A DNA stretch of 64,000 bases from Symsagittifera roscoffensis (taxonomy: Eukaryota > Xenacoelomorpha > Acoela > Convolutidae): contig NC_087062.1 in assembly GCF_963678635.1 (NCBI RefSeq), positions 87,025,845-87,089,844 on the forward strand, written 5' to 3'. Every line of letters begins with the position of its first letter. Positions within the stretch are counted from its first letter, which is position 1. The notes beneath the pieces are model-generated. The model was not told where the DNA came from and did not search any database. It saw nothing but the letters and a program-made list of their open reading frames with translations. A program made the position numbers and the translations under genes. Positions 44,403-55,771 of this stretch are shown here, piece after piece.

Positions 44403-46080
44403 TATTAGAATAACTCTTTTGAGACTTTCGAAACTTTCACCCGATACCCTTCCGGATACGTTCTCCGATGCTTTTATGCTGTTTGTACTAACTAGGAAGG
44501 GTGTATTTTCTTTTCCTAGACCCTTCCGGATTGAAGCTAAGCCTCTTATTTGACAATTCACCTTAACTGTGAAGGGTCTTATTACTAGACCAGTTTCGAT
44601 TCGACTATGGTTTTCTGGTTCCCTTAGCCTTCCTTTTTGTCTAGAACAGCGTAAAATTGCGTTAATCAACCGTTGCTACCCTTTGGTAGGGGTGTAAGGG
44701 CTTTCTAAACAATTTTTATAAAACGTGAAGGGTCTACCTTCCCGAATTACTGAATTTTCTAAAAACAATCTCAAAAAATTTTCACGCTTATTTTCTTGAA
44801 TAATTGATAGTTTTATGAGTAAGCTCGCCTAATTTTTGATTTAATAATACCAAGATCAACTAGATCTGTCCAGTAGTTCCAAAGTTATTAACAAAAACGT
44901 TTTTTTTTCTAAAATCAAAAAGTTTTCTCTCTTATAGGTTTCGCCTAACTTTTTTCGCAATTCTGATCTTTTCGACCTAAAAATTATTGATCCGAGCTCA
45001 TAAGGCCTATAATCTTCTAAATCATTGCAAAAACCCGATTTAAAACTTTCCAGCTGAAAAATTTTGCCAAAAACAATGCTATTTGGACCCTTCCGGATTG
45101 ACGCATCCACTAAATCAAACACGCTAAGATCGATTTTTCTGGGTCCCGGAAAGTTATTGGCAAAGGGGTTTTAAAACCTGTCGATTCACTAGTTAACGTT
45201 GTCTGAACAACAATTTTTACTGTCCTAACTCAAAAATTTCAAATTTTTTTTTATTTTGTGTTTAGTTTTTTCAAAAATCAAGAAAATTTGGTTTTCGGTA
45301 CCCAATTAGTTCCAACCACTTCAGAACTAAAGTTAACCGGTTCCACTAAATGTACTGGTACAGTTACGATGTAACTCACTAATTTAGCGCAGTTTTCCGT
45401 TAAAAAAAAATTGATATCTCAAAAATCGCGATTTGTGGGGGATCAAAATATCACTACTTTGACCCTAAAAACCGGTCTGCTTAGCGTGTTTTTTACTGAA
45501 AAACGGTATAAGAGTATTAATATAGGCTGCATTAATAAAAATACTAGTAATATTTTACCCGTCCGGGTTTGTTCAATTTCCGAATTAAGGTGCTTAACTC
45601 GGAAATTCGCAGTTCGGTGAAGGGTCACTACAGTGCAGTCACAGTCGAGCCCGCAACAGAGTAATATCTTACTTTTTGTACCAAAAGGGATAGAAAACTT
45701 TTAACGATACCCAACAGTCGATGGTTGTTGTCCTTGAGCCGCTTCTTGTCGCTCCTTGTACTGCTTGCCGGATCAGTCTCCTTCACTAATCCCGAGACCC
45801 TTCCGTATTGAGCGCAAATTAGCATTAACGTGCTTAAATACTCAAATAACTCTACAGTACAAGTACCACAAAAGGGCCACACAATTGATCGTAACAATCC
45901 TAACTGTTATAAATGCCTGTGCCTGTAAAAACAAAATATTTAACAACAACAAGCGGGAAGGGTCGGATCACATCTCGTCTGGGGGGATGATTTCTACTGA
46001 TTTTATACTTTTTTTTACTGTTTTTGGTTTTTTCGGTTGTTTTTTAAGTTTTTTGTTTTTCTTAGGTACTATACTACTTT

Positions 46081-46263
46081 TTGTTTGGTTTCTTGTATAT
46101 CTTTAAGTGTTTTTGGTCACAGACCTCTCAGGGAACGACTGGACGGCCAATCCCCCCACCCTTCCTGGAACGTGAATTTTCAGTGTTAACTAGGTTAAAA
46201 AACTATTTACGGGAATCCGGAAGGCTTCCGCGTTCCAATCTACCCTTCCGCCCCGGCGGTTAG
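46081..46263 (+). other. Conserved antisense ORF in the B leader
   Basis: A 60-codon frame antisense to the element, starting MFGFLYIFKCFWSQT. Copy C has the counterpart at 50,487-50,693 (-), starting MFGFIYIFKCFWSQT, with most residues shared through RPIPPPFL, REFSVLTRLKNY and LPFRPGG. It may be a real antisense product or simply conserved leader DNA; no domain is recognised. Confidence 0.35.
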
Positions 46264-46350
46264 GACCTTATTAAGGGCGTTATTATGAGCATTCGCTCGG
46301 CGCCGAATGCTCGTAAACGGTCCTGCCGGTCATGATGTTAAAAAGAATAA

Positions 46351-46365
46351 CACCCAGGAGCGCCA
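46351..46365 (-). promoter_or_regulatory. Candidate primer-binding site, copy B
   Basis: Minus-strand TGGCGCTCCTGGGTG begins 12 bases inside the 5' LTR. It starts TGG, as expected for pairing with a tRNA 3' CCA. I cannot name the tRNA. In copy C the equivalent is degraded (near 50,395) and separated from the LTR by an insertion. Confidence 0.45.
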
Positions 46366-46377
46366 TAAAAACATCTA

Positions 46378-47281
46378 TGTAACATTCGCCCGGAATTACA
46401 TATCGACGAAAATTAAAGCTAAGTTATAAAACGATTGGCTAGCGTCTAAACACAGCTCTACATGCTTTTCACCGTCTCTGCCAAAGCCAGTTCTTTTGGT
46501 GGTCTTTCTAACATCGGGTCGACAAAAACGTTACTGCTTCTGGCTTCGGTCAAAACACACAAATTAACTTAATTATATGCAAGAATAGTGAGCTCATGGC
46601 TGGGTCTCAGTATCCCCAGACAACGAGGTCACTCTTAAAAACAGGGCTACTATTATTTACTAAATTACCATTGTTTTTGTTCAGTAGATAAAAATCATCA
46701 TCTCCATCGAAGATGGATCAACCATTTCCCTCAACTCCTAGCGTCTCATTATCTGAAAATGAATCTGGATGTTAATTAAATTCAATTCAGGACATAACCA
46801 GGAAGCTAAAAGTTTGTATAAAAAAGTTTGAGTTCAAATCTCGAGACCCCTCCGAATTCTGGAATCCGGGAAATAACGTACTTATCTCCTTTCCAGAAGG
46901 CTGGACACACACTGACACTGTCCCGACACCCTTTGCATGAATTGCTCTGTAACGATTGTAGCGACACAATCATTACAACTCGGAGCGGTCTCTGATAATT
47001 CCCAGTTGTATCTAGTATTTTATCGTCGTTAAATCTATCGCAACTATTGTTGTTCTGTTTTTCTTCTTGCTTTTTTTTCCAAAAATGGCCATTTCGACGT
47101 TTCTCAGAAGTGTGACGTCATCGTTCGAATTTTTAAAAATTAAAAATTCCAAAATCTTCTGACCTTCAGGATTCGTCTAATCTTTTAAATAACCTCGCTA
47201 ATCTGCTGAAACCGTTAATCTTCCAGGTCAGCGGCTATGAATTCGAAATTGCAATTTTGTCCATTCTGGTCTAATGTCACA
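46378..47281 (-). repeat. 5' LTR of copy B (904 bp)
   Basis: Minus strand TGTGACATTAGACC to GGGCGAATGTTACA. The CRE-like palindrome is intact at 47,113-47,120; the H1 stem lies at 46,948-46,977 with one U-G pair; H3 is partly preserved near 46,840-46,905. It differs clearly from the B 3' LTR by substitutions and small indels. Confidence 0.92.
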
Positions 47282-47369
47282 CCTACAACTCAAACTTTTC
47301 AGTCTGAAAATTATCGATTTCTTTGCTTCCGATATGTCAGACAGGGAACTCAAGTACTTGATTTTTGTT

Positions 47370-47830
47370 GGGATTGAGAATTGACAGGGTCAAAGGAATT
47401 GGGAATTGAAATTGGAGTCAATTCTTGTTTCGGGAATGGGAATTGGAATTGAATTTTTGGCTGAAACTGACCTGGAATTGAAATAAAAAATTTGCAAATA
47501 AAACTGATATCTTGAAAAAAGACTTGGTCTGAATCCTAATAAACGTAAAAATGCTTGAATACAAACTTAAATTACATTATTTCGTAAGTTTATACGTAAC
47601 TTCATGACGTCAAATTACACCTCCAGATCGAAAAAATACCGGATAAAACTATTTTAGAAATAAATATTAGAAATTTGAACTTAGAATAAATATTGTGGCA
47701 ACGGAAAACAGCCAGGAATTGGAATTGGATTTGGAATTGAATTTTAGTCTCTCTAGGAATTGGAATTGTAATTGAATTACAAGGAATTGGGATTGACCCC
47801 CCGGAATTGGAACCGTAATTGAACTCCCTG
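47370..47830. repeat. GGAATT-rich simple-sequence region
   Basis: Irregular repeats of GGAATTG/GAATTGA, dense at 47,395-47,480 and 47,715-47,830, separated by unique AT-rich sequence. Low-complexity DNA with no coding signal. Confidence 0.7.
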
Positions 47831-48246
47831 ATGTCAGATCAAAATAGCTTGTTTGCAACAGAATATATTTTCCCGAAAAAAATCAAAAATTTGTGGAGAA
47901 ATATGAACATCTCAATTGACATAAATTCGAGTGATATTGCAATAATTTCAAATGTTACAAATAGCTGTTTAATTATCACACTGCAGGCAAAATTGTGAGA
48001 CGTTTTTTATTTCTGCTTACAAAACTGTAGCTTTTGTCGAGCTGCAATTTCCCGCTTGTGTTTTGCTGCAAAAAGTTATCTCTGTTCAGAAGAGGAATTG
48101 ATTAAATTTACAGACAAAATTTGGAAAAATTCAATGCTTGATGTATGGGAAAAAAACTTTCTTTACAAATTTCGCGTACGCTGTTTTTAAAGATCGAGAA
48201 AAGGGGTGGTTTTTTATTTCTTGAGAATGCCCCCGAATGTTTCTAA

Positions 48247-48375
48247 TGTAATTTAGAATGCGAAACATTCGAACACCTAATTTTCAGTTGTCCCTCGCTT
48301 CAACCTTCAAGAAACGCATTACAGATTAACAATTGGCGTGACGTTTTTGTATCAACCAACATTGCAAGGCTTTAG
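48247..48375 (+). pseudogene. LINE C-terminal zinc-knuckle relic
   Basis: A short frame reads CNLECETFEHLIFSCPSL, giving C-X3-C-X4-H-X4-C followed by Pro, and then WRDVF. This is the usual C-terminal knuckle after the RT of many non-LTR retrotransposons. Stops on both sides; the rest of the element is not recognisable. Confidence 0.55.
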
Positions 48376-48876
48376 TATGTTGCTGCGGTTATTCGTGGTG
48401 CATATTCAAAATCATCGACGTCATTGAAAATGAATTTGCAAACATTTGTGTCATGGGAAGTATGGAAGATACGAAATACAAATTGCTCATTCTGATAAAA
48501 ACTGCCAAGGATATGGTAGACTTCAGCAATAATTCAGGATACCCGCTATCCGGTAAAAATTATGTCAATTGAACAAAAACTACTAAGAAGTAGAAGTTAG
48601 ATATTTCAAGCGTACCAGGATACTCTGTTTCCGGTATTAAAAAATGTATTTTATTCACAAGACACGGAAAGAACAAAAAAAACAGTTTGCCGATCAGGAC
48701 ACGCAGTATCCGTTTGATCAAAAATGTACAGAAACAGTTCAGAAACTATCTAGACAAGCTCCTAACAATTTAGAAGGTGTTTCTTGTGTCAACATTTAGG
48801 TAACTAACTCGATGAGTTGTTTTCGATAAATATGATGTTATTTGATGTACATACTGATTATGAAACTCTCAACTAA

Positions 48877-49801
48877 TGTGACATTCGACCAGAATGTGAA
48901 AAATGCAATCTCTGCAGAATTCGGAATTTTAGCAGTAGGCCTTCCGGATTGGTGGTTTTTAAGAACTAAGAGCGTTATTGGAACGTTTGGCCAGACGGTG
49001 AGGGCTGGAATATTCTAGTATTTTAAAATTTCAAAAATTCGAATGATGATGTCACATTTCTGAGAAATGCTGAAACGGCCATTTTAACAAAAAAACGAGA
49101 GAGAAAAAACAACAACGTTAGTTGCGCTGACGATAACAACGATAATCGTGATTGAAAAACAGCAGCAGATTGCAGGAACAGCAGAGAACGTTCTGAGTTG
49201 CAACTATTGTGCTGCTACAATAGTTGCGAGGCCGTTGCAAACAACGGTGAAGGGTAAGAAACCAGCCTTCCGGATTAGGAAGAAATCAAGATCAACGAGC
49301 TTGATTCAGCGGATTCAAGAATCCGGAAGGGTCTCGGGACGGAAACTTTTATTGAATCGTGTGAACTTTTAGCATCCTGTCATGTCCTGACTTGAATTTA
49401 ACTGATATTTTGATTAGTTTTGACAAGGATGAGGTGCTAGGAGTTGGGGGGGAAAGGGTTGATCCATCTTCGATGGAGATGATGATTTTTATCTACTGAA
49501 CAAAAACAATAGTAATATAATGAGTAGTAGCCCTGTTTTTAGGAGTGACCTCGTGGTCTGGGGATACTGAGACCCAGCCATGAGCTCACTATTTTTGCAT
49601 GTAATCTAGTTAATTTGAGCGTTCTGGTCGAAGCCGGAGAACAGTAACGTTTTTGTCGACCCGATGTTAGAAAGACCACCGAAAAGTACTGGCTTGGTAG
49701 AGACGGTTAAAAGCATGCAAAGCTCTGTTTAGACGTTAGCCAGTCGTCTTAAGACTTAGTTTTGTTATCCGTCGATATGTATCTTCCGGGCGAATGTTAC
49801 A
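48877..49801 (+). repeat. 5' LTR of copy C (925 bp)
   Basis: TGTGACATTCGACC to GGGCGAATGTTACA, very similar to the A 3' LTR. H1 at 49,198-49,229 and H3 at 49,266-49,330 are intact; the CRE-like site is TGATGTCA. It lies in head-to-head orientation with the 5' LTR of B. Confidence 0.92.
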
Positions 49802-50385
49802 TAAATAAAAAGTTAATTTACAATTTAAAAAAAAAAGAGTTTATTTTAAAAATCCTGACGATGCACATAGTTAAGAAAAATTTGCTTTAGAGAGCGTATT
49901 TTCAGTTTTTTTGGGTCTATGCCAGCGGTGATCAGCTCGCGTCTCTTTTTTTAGGATAGTGTTTTCAAGAACGATTTCTGTTTTCGACAGTCCTTTAGAT
50001 ATGTATACGTTTTGTTCGTAAGTCTTGAGGAGGGGAGCCTTTGCTAGTGCTTTCCGAGCGTCCCAAACTCGAGGTAATGTAACAAGAATTGTGCGCGGAC
50101 GGCTGCGGTCCTTGTTTAAAGTACCCAGTCGCTTCATATCACATATCGTGACCTATTCGTTGCTTGAAAGTTAAGAAAAAAGTTCAAACATTCAAAAACA
50201 GTTACCATGATTTTTTAAATACCAAAACTCAAAAAATGTGCTAAAAATTAAAACCCATACGGACATTTTTTCAAATTTCTGGCGTATTCAATCAATGAAA
50301 CTCAAAGTGTAACTTAAAATACCAAATTTCCTTCGCCCTCGACGACATGAGAAGAAACTCGAATACCTGCTAAGCTTTTATGCAA
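49802..50385 (-). pseudogene. LINE ORF1-like insertion next to the C 5' LTR
   Basis: About 0.58 kb absent from copy B separates the LTR from the primer-binding region. On the minus strand an 88-codon frame (49,871-50,137) contains RPRTILVTLPRVWDARKAL, KAPLLK and NVYISKGLSKTE, the pattern of the C-terminal domain of LINE-type ORF1/pre-RT proteins. A poly-A/T stretch (about 49,822-49,850) borders it. The exact right edge is uncertain. Confidence 0.55.
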
Positions 50386-50486
50386 AGTTTTTATGCTCCT
50401 TGTAACAAATCAATTATGGCTAACATCTATTTTATAACATCATGACCGGTGGAACCGTTAACGAGCACTCCGCGCCGAGCGGATGC

Positions 50487-50693
50487 TCACATGAACGCCC
50501 TTAATAGGCCTAAACCGCCGGGGCGGAAGGGTAGTTCGGAACGCGGAGGCCTTCCGGATTGCCGTGAATAGTTTTTTAACCTAGTTAAGACCGAAAATTC
50601 ACGAACCAGGAAGGGTGGGGGGATCGGCCGTCTCCTCGTCCCCTGAGTGGTTTGTGACCAAAAACACTTAAAGATATAAATAAAACCAAACAA
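50487..50693 (-). other. Conserved antisense ORF in the C leader
   Basis: A 68-codon counterpart of 46,081-46,263. Differences between the two copies include several synonymous or conservative changes, but the region is too short to prove protein selection. Confidence 0.35.
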
Positions 50694-51640
50694 AAAATAG
50701 TATAGTACCCAAGAAAAACAAAAAACATAAAAAAAATAACCGAAAAAACCAAAAACAGTAAAAAAGTAAAAAATCAGTAGAAAACATCCCCCCAGACAAG
50801 ATGTGATTCAACCCCCCCGTTTGTTGTTGATAGATATATTGTTGTTGCAGGCATTTATATCAGTCAGGATGGTTACGATCAATTTTGTGGCCCGCTTGTG
50901 AGGCTTGTACTGTAGGGTTATTTGAGCATTTAAGCACGTTAATGATAAATTGCGCTCAATCCGGAGGGGTCAGCTGATTTGCGCTCAATTCGGAAGGGTC
51001 TTGGGTGAAGACCGATCCGGCAAGCAGTACAAGGAGCAACAAGAAGGGGCTCAACGACAACAACAATCGACTGTTGGGTATCGTTAACAAGTTTTGTATC
51101 CCTTTTGGTACAAAAAGTAAGATAGTAATCTGTGGGGGGCTCGACAGTGCTGCACTGTAGTGACCCTTCACCGAACTGCGAATATCCGAGTTAAGCACCT
51201 TAATTCGGATATTAAACAAACCCGGAGGGGTATAGTATTACTAATATTATTACTTATATAGCCTATATTAATAGTCTTATATCGATCTTCAGTCAAAAAC
51301 AACGAAAACAGACCGGTTTTTAGGATCAAAATTGCGATATTTTGATACCCCCACAAGTCGCGATTTTTGAGATATCGATATTTTTTGAAACAGAAAAAAG
51401 CGCTAAGTTAGTGTGTCACATCGTAACTGCACTACCGTAATAGATAGAACCGGTGAAGTTTAGTTCGGGAGTGGTTGGAACTATTTTGGTACCGAAAATT
51501 GAAATTTCGTGATTTTTGAGAAAACGAAACACTATAAATTCAGAAAAATTTTTGAAATTTTTGAAATACAACAGCAAAAATAGTTATTCGTGCAACGTCC
51601 ACTAGTGAATCTACGAGTTTTAAAACCCGCTACCCGAAAG

Positions 51641-51704
51641 CCTTCCGGGTTGCAGAGAAATCGAACATAACGTGTTTGATTTGGTGGATTCACCAACCCG
51701 GAGG
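51641..51704 (+). other. Leader copy of the LTR H3 stem-loop
   Basis: CCTTCCGGGTT (51,641-51,651) pairs with AACCCGGAGG (51,695-51,704). The interior keeps the LTR H3 pattern (GAAATCGAACATAACG, TTTGATTTGGTGGATTC). The A-T pair of the LTR stem (GGATT/AATCC) is G-C here (GGGTT/AACCC), a paired change. Confidence 0.65.
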
Positions 51705-52255
51705 GGTCCAGGTAGCATAGTTTTTCGCAAATTTTTTCTACAAAAGCGTTTTAGATCGGGTCTTTTGCATTGAACTAGAAGAGTATAGGCCTTCTGAGCT
51801 CGGATCAATAATTTTCAGGTCGAAAGGACCAGATTTGCGGAAAAAGTTAGGCGGAACCTATAAGAGAGAAAATTTTTGAGTTTGGAAAAAAGACGTTTTG
51901 GTTGATAACTTTGGAACTACTGAGCATATCGAGTTGATCTTGGTACCAATAGATCAAAAATTAGCTGAGCTTACTAATAGGATTAGAAATTTTTCGGAAA
52001 AACGAGCGAGAGAATTTTTCGAGATTGTTTTTAGCAAATCACACAAATCCGGAGGGGTACACCCTTCACGTTTTAAAAACTTTTTCTGAAAAACCCTTAG
52101 ACCCCTACCAAAAGTTGATAGCGATTGAACTAAGTAACTTAGGACAGTTCTAGACAAAAGGGGAGGGCTGAAGGCACAAGACAACCATAATAGAGTCGAA
52201 ATTAGGCAAGTGATAAGACCCTTCACCGTTAGTGTGAATTGTCAAATAAGTGCCT

Positions 52256-52650
52256 TAACTTCAATCCGGAGGGGTCTAGGAAAGGATCCTATACCCTTCC
52301 CAGTTAATTCAAACAGCATAAAAGCAACGCAGAACGTATCCGGAGGGGTATAAGTTGAAATTAAGAAAACTACGAAAAGCTACTTTGACAGAGCTAAGGG
52401 CTCCCAATCCGGAGGGGTCAAAATTTTTCAAAGTCAGAGGGGTCCGAATCCGGAGGGGTCTACTTTCCACAAAACCGGAGGGGTCTGAATCCGGAGGGGT
52501 CCGAATCCGGAGGGGTCTTATAGTTGCTAATTCGGAGGGGTCTAAATCCGGAGGGGTCTACTATTAACTAACTCGGAGGGGTCCCAATCCGGAGGGGTCT
52601 ATATTCTGACAGTCCGGAAGGGTCCTATCTGTGCCAATCCGGAAGGGTAT
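52256..52650 (+). repeat. CCGGA-box array in the C leader
   Basis: About a dozen AATCCGGAGGGGTC-like boxes with irregular 14-40 base spacing, for example at 52,262, 52,409, 52,448, 52,548 and 52,590. Same box and orientation as the B array, but without its regular 25-base unit. Confidence 0.85.
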
Positions 52651-53424
52651 TATTTTATTAAGGACCTAGGTAGACGAAAGAAAGACTAAAAAGTGAGAGG
52701 TATTAGGTTATTAATACACAGGCTAGGTATCAGTGACTGCACTGGTAACTTGCCTTTCAATAAGAACCAGACTAATACAAAACAGGTCCGAACTCGGATA
52801 TTCGCGACACTAAGTCTAAATTAAAAAGAGCGTAGTTCATTGGTGTGGATTGAACATAATACGTTTTTTGGGAAAAGTGACTGCCCTGAGGATTTTAGTA
52901 GGTCTAGCTCGGGCAGTCCGAAGGCAGATAGGTAACACAGTACTCGGTGGGTGCAATAGACGCCCACTTGAGAAAATTACTGCCTTCAAAGTTTTGTCTG
53001 TTTGGTGCAGCACCAAGCAGGGAAAGCTTTTTCTTTAAAAGACAGGTTCGACTATTGTACTGCGACCGACTAAGAGTACAAGACACATACGTTTTTTTAT
53101 ATATACATTCATATTGTGTCAATAAATATTTTTGTTTTTGATTTTATATCAACGTAAACTGTGCTTGATTGGGTAGTGAATACACTATCTTTTAAATTGA
53201 CTGATAACATCATATTGTGCTAGTTTCCAGATCTTTAGACCGATAATCGGTTAGTGTGAATAAATTTTATACAAACTGTACTCTGACAACATACAGGGAT
53301 TCGTGGTCACTATTTAATAGAATCTGGTGAAATTTATTGTGTTGTGTCATTATTATTGTTAATAAAACTATAAGGTCTCTAGCAATTGAGTCAAGAGTAG
53401 GCATTGGAAAGTGACAAATAGAGA

Positions 53425-55746
53425 ATGAGTTTAGACAAGTCAAGGATACCAAAACGAGGTAATAGCTCTAGTAAATTCATACCTGAAAAGCAAAGAAAAA
53501 CGATGACCGATCCTTTTGTGGATCGGATCAAGCGATCCCAGTCTGACAAAAGGGGGACGGTTTCAGGCAGAATGGTTGAAACGAGAAGTCAAAAGACCTC
53601 AGAAGAGCGAAGAGAACTGTTGGAAGTGGAGGTCAATACAGACCATACCATGAATGACAACCAGGAAGTAAATGAACTGGAAGGGAGAGGCAGAAGGCTG
53701 GCGAGTGAATCTACCCCGGTAGAACAAGGCCATGATTTTGCCACTTCAACCGGGACATTGGATCGAGAAGAGATGTCCGAACTGTCCGACATCTCAACTG
53801 AGGTAGCGGCAACGAGAAGATCTCCGACAGACAACACTATGATGGCAAGCGGAACTGGGAAACAAACGACATCATCATCGTTCTCAGAAAGAATGAAGAA
53901 CACCTTCGGAAACATCTTTCCATTCAGCATGGGAGGAGGAGCAGGAAACGATGGTGAGTCTCAGGAGGAAGAAGATGAAGAGGAGCAAGGGGACTCTGGA
54001 TCTCAAGTAAGCCTCAATAGTTCGATCCAGGAGAGTGAGGCACACGTCGGAAGAGAGACTGGAACCATGGACAAATTTGGTGTAGTGACAACGATAAACA
54101 AAGAGGCAAACACACCAGGCCAGTCAAAAGACTTCGCGATTAGAGCAAGTTCGGAGCCACAACCTGGTGAGAATAAAACCAGAGGGCTCGGCAACGCGTT
54201 AATTGATCCTGAAATAAATAAAGAAAAGACGTTGAAGCAGAGAGTCAAGGCCCGGATCTCGACAAGCACGAAGTTACCTGGGACCGACAGGGTTACACCA
54301 CCACTAGTAACGCCACTCGTGGATAACGGGGCAGCGCTAGAGGAAGCCTTAAACAACATAGTGGACAGTTTAGGAGAACAAAACGAGCAAATGTCAATAA
54401 GGATGAGTGAACTAGAAAGAGCAGTTCACATTGAGAGAGAAAGGCTGCGGGAAGAAATAAACCGCAACAGACAAGAAGTTGACAGGAGCGAAAAACGCTT
54501 GAAAGAGAGAACGGATGAACACATGACGAGGAACTTGTCGCGAATGACAAGAGAGGCGGAACAGAGGGAGTTACGCTTAAGAGCCGACATGGAGAAGTTA
54601 AGAATTCAGCAAGAGCAGTCTCTTGGGACTCTTGACACAAAGATAGATGCGATGATGGAGAGGCGAACTCAGGCTATCATGGATAGGTTGGACGGGCTAC
54701 TTAGCAGCAAGAGTGGACCAAAAGAAGGAGAACCGAATTCGGGAGGTCCCAGCAGGGAACCGAGGGTGAACTTCAATGAATATCAAAAGAGGAAGACGTA
54801 TGGATCCACTCGAGGCAGGGGCAGTTCATCAGGCTATGCCACAAGGGATAATGGAGCATGGGGCCCGAACAATAGAGCAAGTTCAACGGGGAACAGACAA
54901 ACCTCTAACGAACGACCAACGCAAGGCACACATGCGACTGGGAGAAGTGATTCCGGCAACAGGGGGCATGCAAGCCCGAGGAGGAGTCATGTGGGCCAAG
55001 CGGGAAACGCTCATGGTGATTCGGATTGCAGGGATGCACCGCACACAGAGCCTTCGACAAGGTGTGAGGACACTCAAGCGGGACACTCAAGGGATGCTAC
55101 GGCAATGGCCACAGCATTCGAACCCCTGAACAGGTCTTTGGAGACATTCCTGACGAGGTTATCTAGAACCAATGAACGCAGTGAGAAGTCCAGAAGAGTC
55201 TTCAAGAAGCCAAGATGCTACAAACACGAATCTGATGGCTGTATTGATACCTGGATAGAGGTAATGAAGCTGCATTTCGAGGAAGAGGACTTGTCGGAGA
55301 GACAGGAATGTAGCGCGCTCACCAGCAACTTAGAAGGGACAGCCCTGAACTGTGTCATGGCCAAGAAACAGTATCAACGTGACACTGCTGAGAAAATCTT
55401 CGAAATCTTGTTAAACCGTTTCGGATCAGGGGTGCAGGGGTACCAGGCGATGATGCGCTTCGAGAAACGGAGGCAACGAGAGGATGAAACCATAGACAAG
55501 TTTCTCGATGATTTGGAAATGCTGAGAAGACGCAGCCAACCGGATGAGTCAAACCGAAGGATGAACCTAGCCCTAGCCTCAAAATTCATCGATGGTGTGA
55601 AAAATGATGAACTTCGTACGATGCTAGCAACGCATTACACACCACTATCAACTAATGCGCCAACACCGGAGGAGTTGAGGCTCAAATCAAAAGAGTATCT
55701 TTTGTTGAAACCTCCTTCGAGATCTGGATATTACAAGAACAATTAG
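53425..55746 (+). pseudogene. gag: gag of copy C, 3' end truncated
   Basis: Begins MSLDKSRIPKRGNSS and is open for 773 codons, the only copy with a complete gag N-terminus. Residues 1-100 are basic, then an acidic stretch (EEEDEEEQGD near 180), a long charged coiled coil (about 305-430), an Arg/Ser/Gly linker, and a capsid-like helical domain from about 590 to 735 (FKKPRCYK to NDELRTML). It should form the particle. It stops at TAG 55,744-55,746 because 158 bases present in A (1,899-2,056) are deleted, with a short TT repeat at the joint; the first zinc knuckle is lost. Without that loss gag and protease would share one frame. Confidence 0.88.
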
Positions 55747-55771
55747 CCTCGAGGACGAAGATGCGTCAGAG

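Larger units (their letters stand above)
43287..46377 (-). other. 5' leader of copy B
   Basis: About 3.1 kb with no convincing sense gene. It is collinear with copy C 50,386-53,424. Contents in element order: candidate primer-binding site (46,351-46,365); a conserved antisense ORF (46,081-46,263); CCGGA boxes; the 25-base tandem array (44,036-44,402); the hairpin TTGGTGC/GCACCAA (43,674-43,688); then AT-rich sequence up to gag. Confidence 0.75.
21217..47281 (-). mobile_element. Giant LTR retrotransposon copy B, LTR to LTR (26 kb)
   Basis: Both LTRs are in the same (-) orientation with the complete gene order between them. It is longer than the A/C composite because of a triplicated protease segment and other duplications, despite large deletions of integrase and of the pol/ORF3 gap. 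Flanks AAGTGA (21,211-21,216) and CCTACA (47,282-47,287) do not match, so no target-site duplication is visible. The two LTRs have diverged clearly, so the insertion is not recent. Confidence 0.92.
47282..48876. other. Spacer between the head-to-head 5' LTRs of B and C
   Basis: No intact gene. It holds a GGAATT-rich simple-sequence region (about 47,370-47,830), AT-rich unassigned DNA, a LINE C-terminal zinc-knuckle relic (48,247-48,375) and three loosely related segments about 80 bases apart beginning CAGGAYAC (48,535, 48,616 and 48,694). Confidence 0.6.
50386..53424 (+). other. 5' leader of copy C
   Basis: Collinear with the B leader. It holds a degraded primer-binding region (~50,395), the conserved antisense ORF (50,487-50,693), an A-rich tract (about 50,680-50,790), scattered CCGGA boxes (50,957, 50,990, 51,225, 52,049), a second H3-type stem (51,641-51,704), the dense box array (52,256-52,650) and the hairpin TTGGTGC/GCACCAA (53,002-53,016). 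No sense gene before gag. Confidence 0.75.

Noticed and set aside
44016-44669. Long minus-strand ORF of 25-residue repeats (NPEGS, QSGGV, PIRRG) in the B leader
   Set aside because: It is the automatic result of a 25-base tandem repeat read through all three frames; the C leader array has no comparable ORF.
48535-48720. Satellite of ~80-base units beginning CAGGAYAC
   Set aside because: Only three weakly similar segments; too degenerate to call a tandem repeat with confidence.
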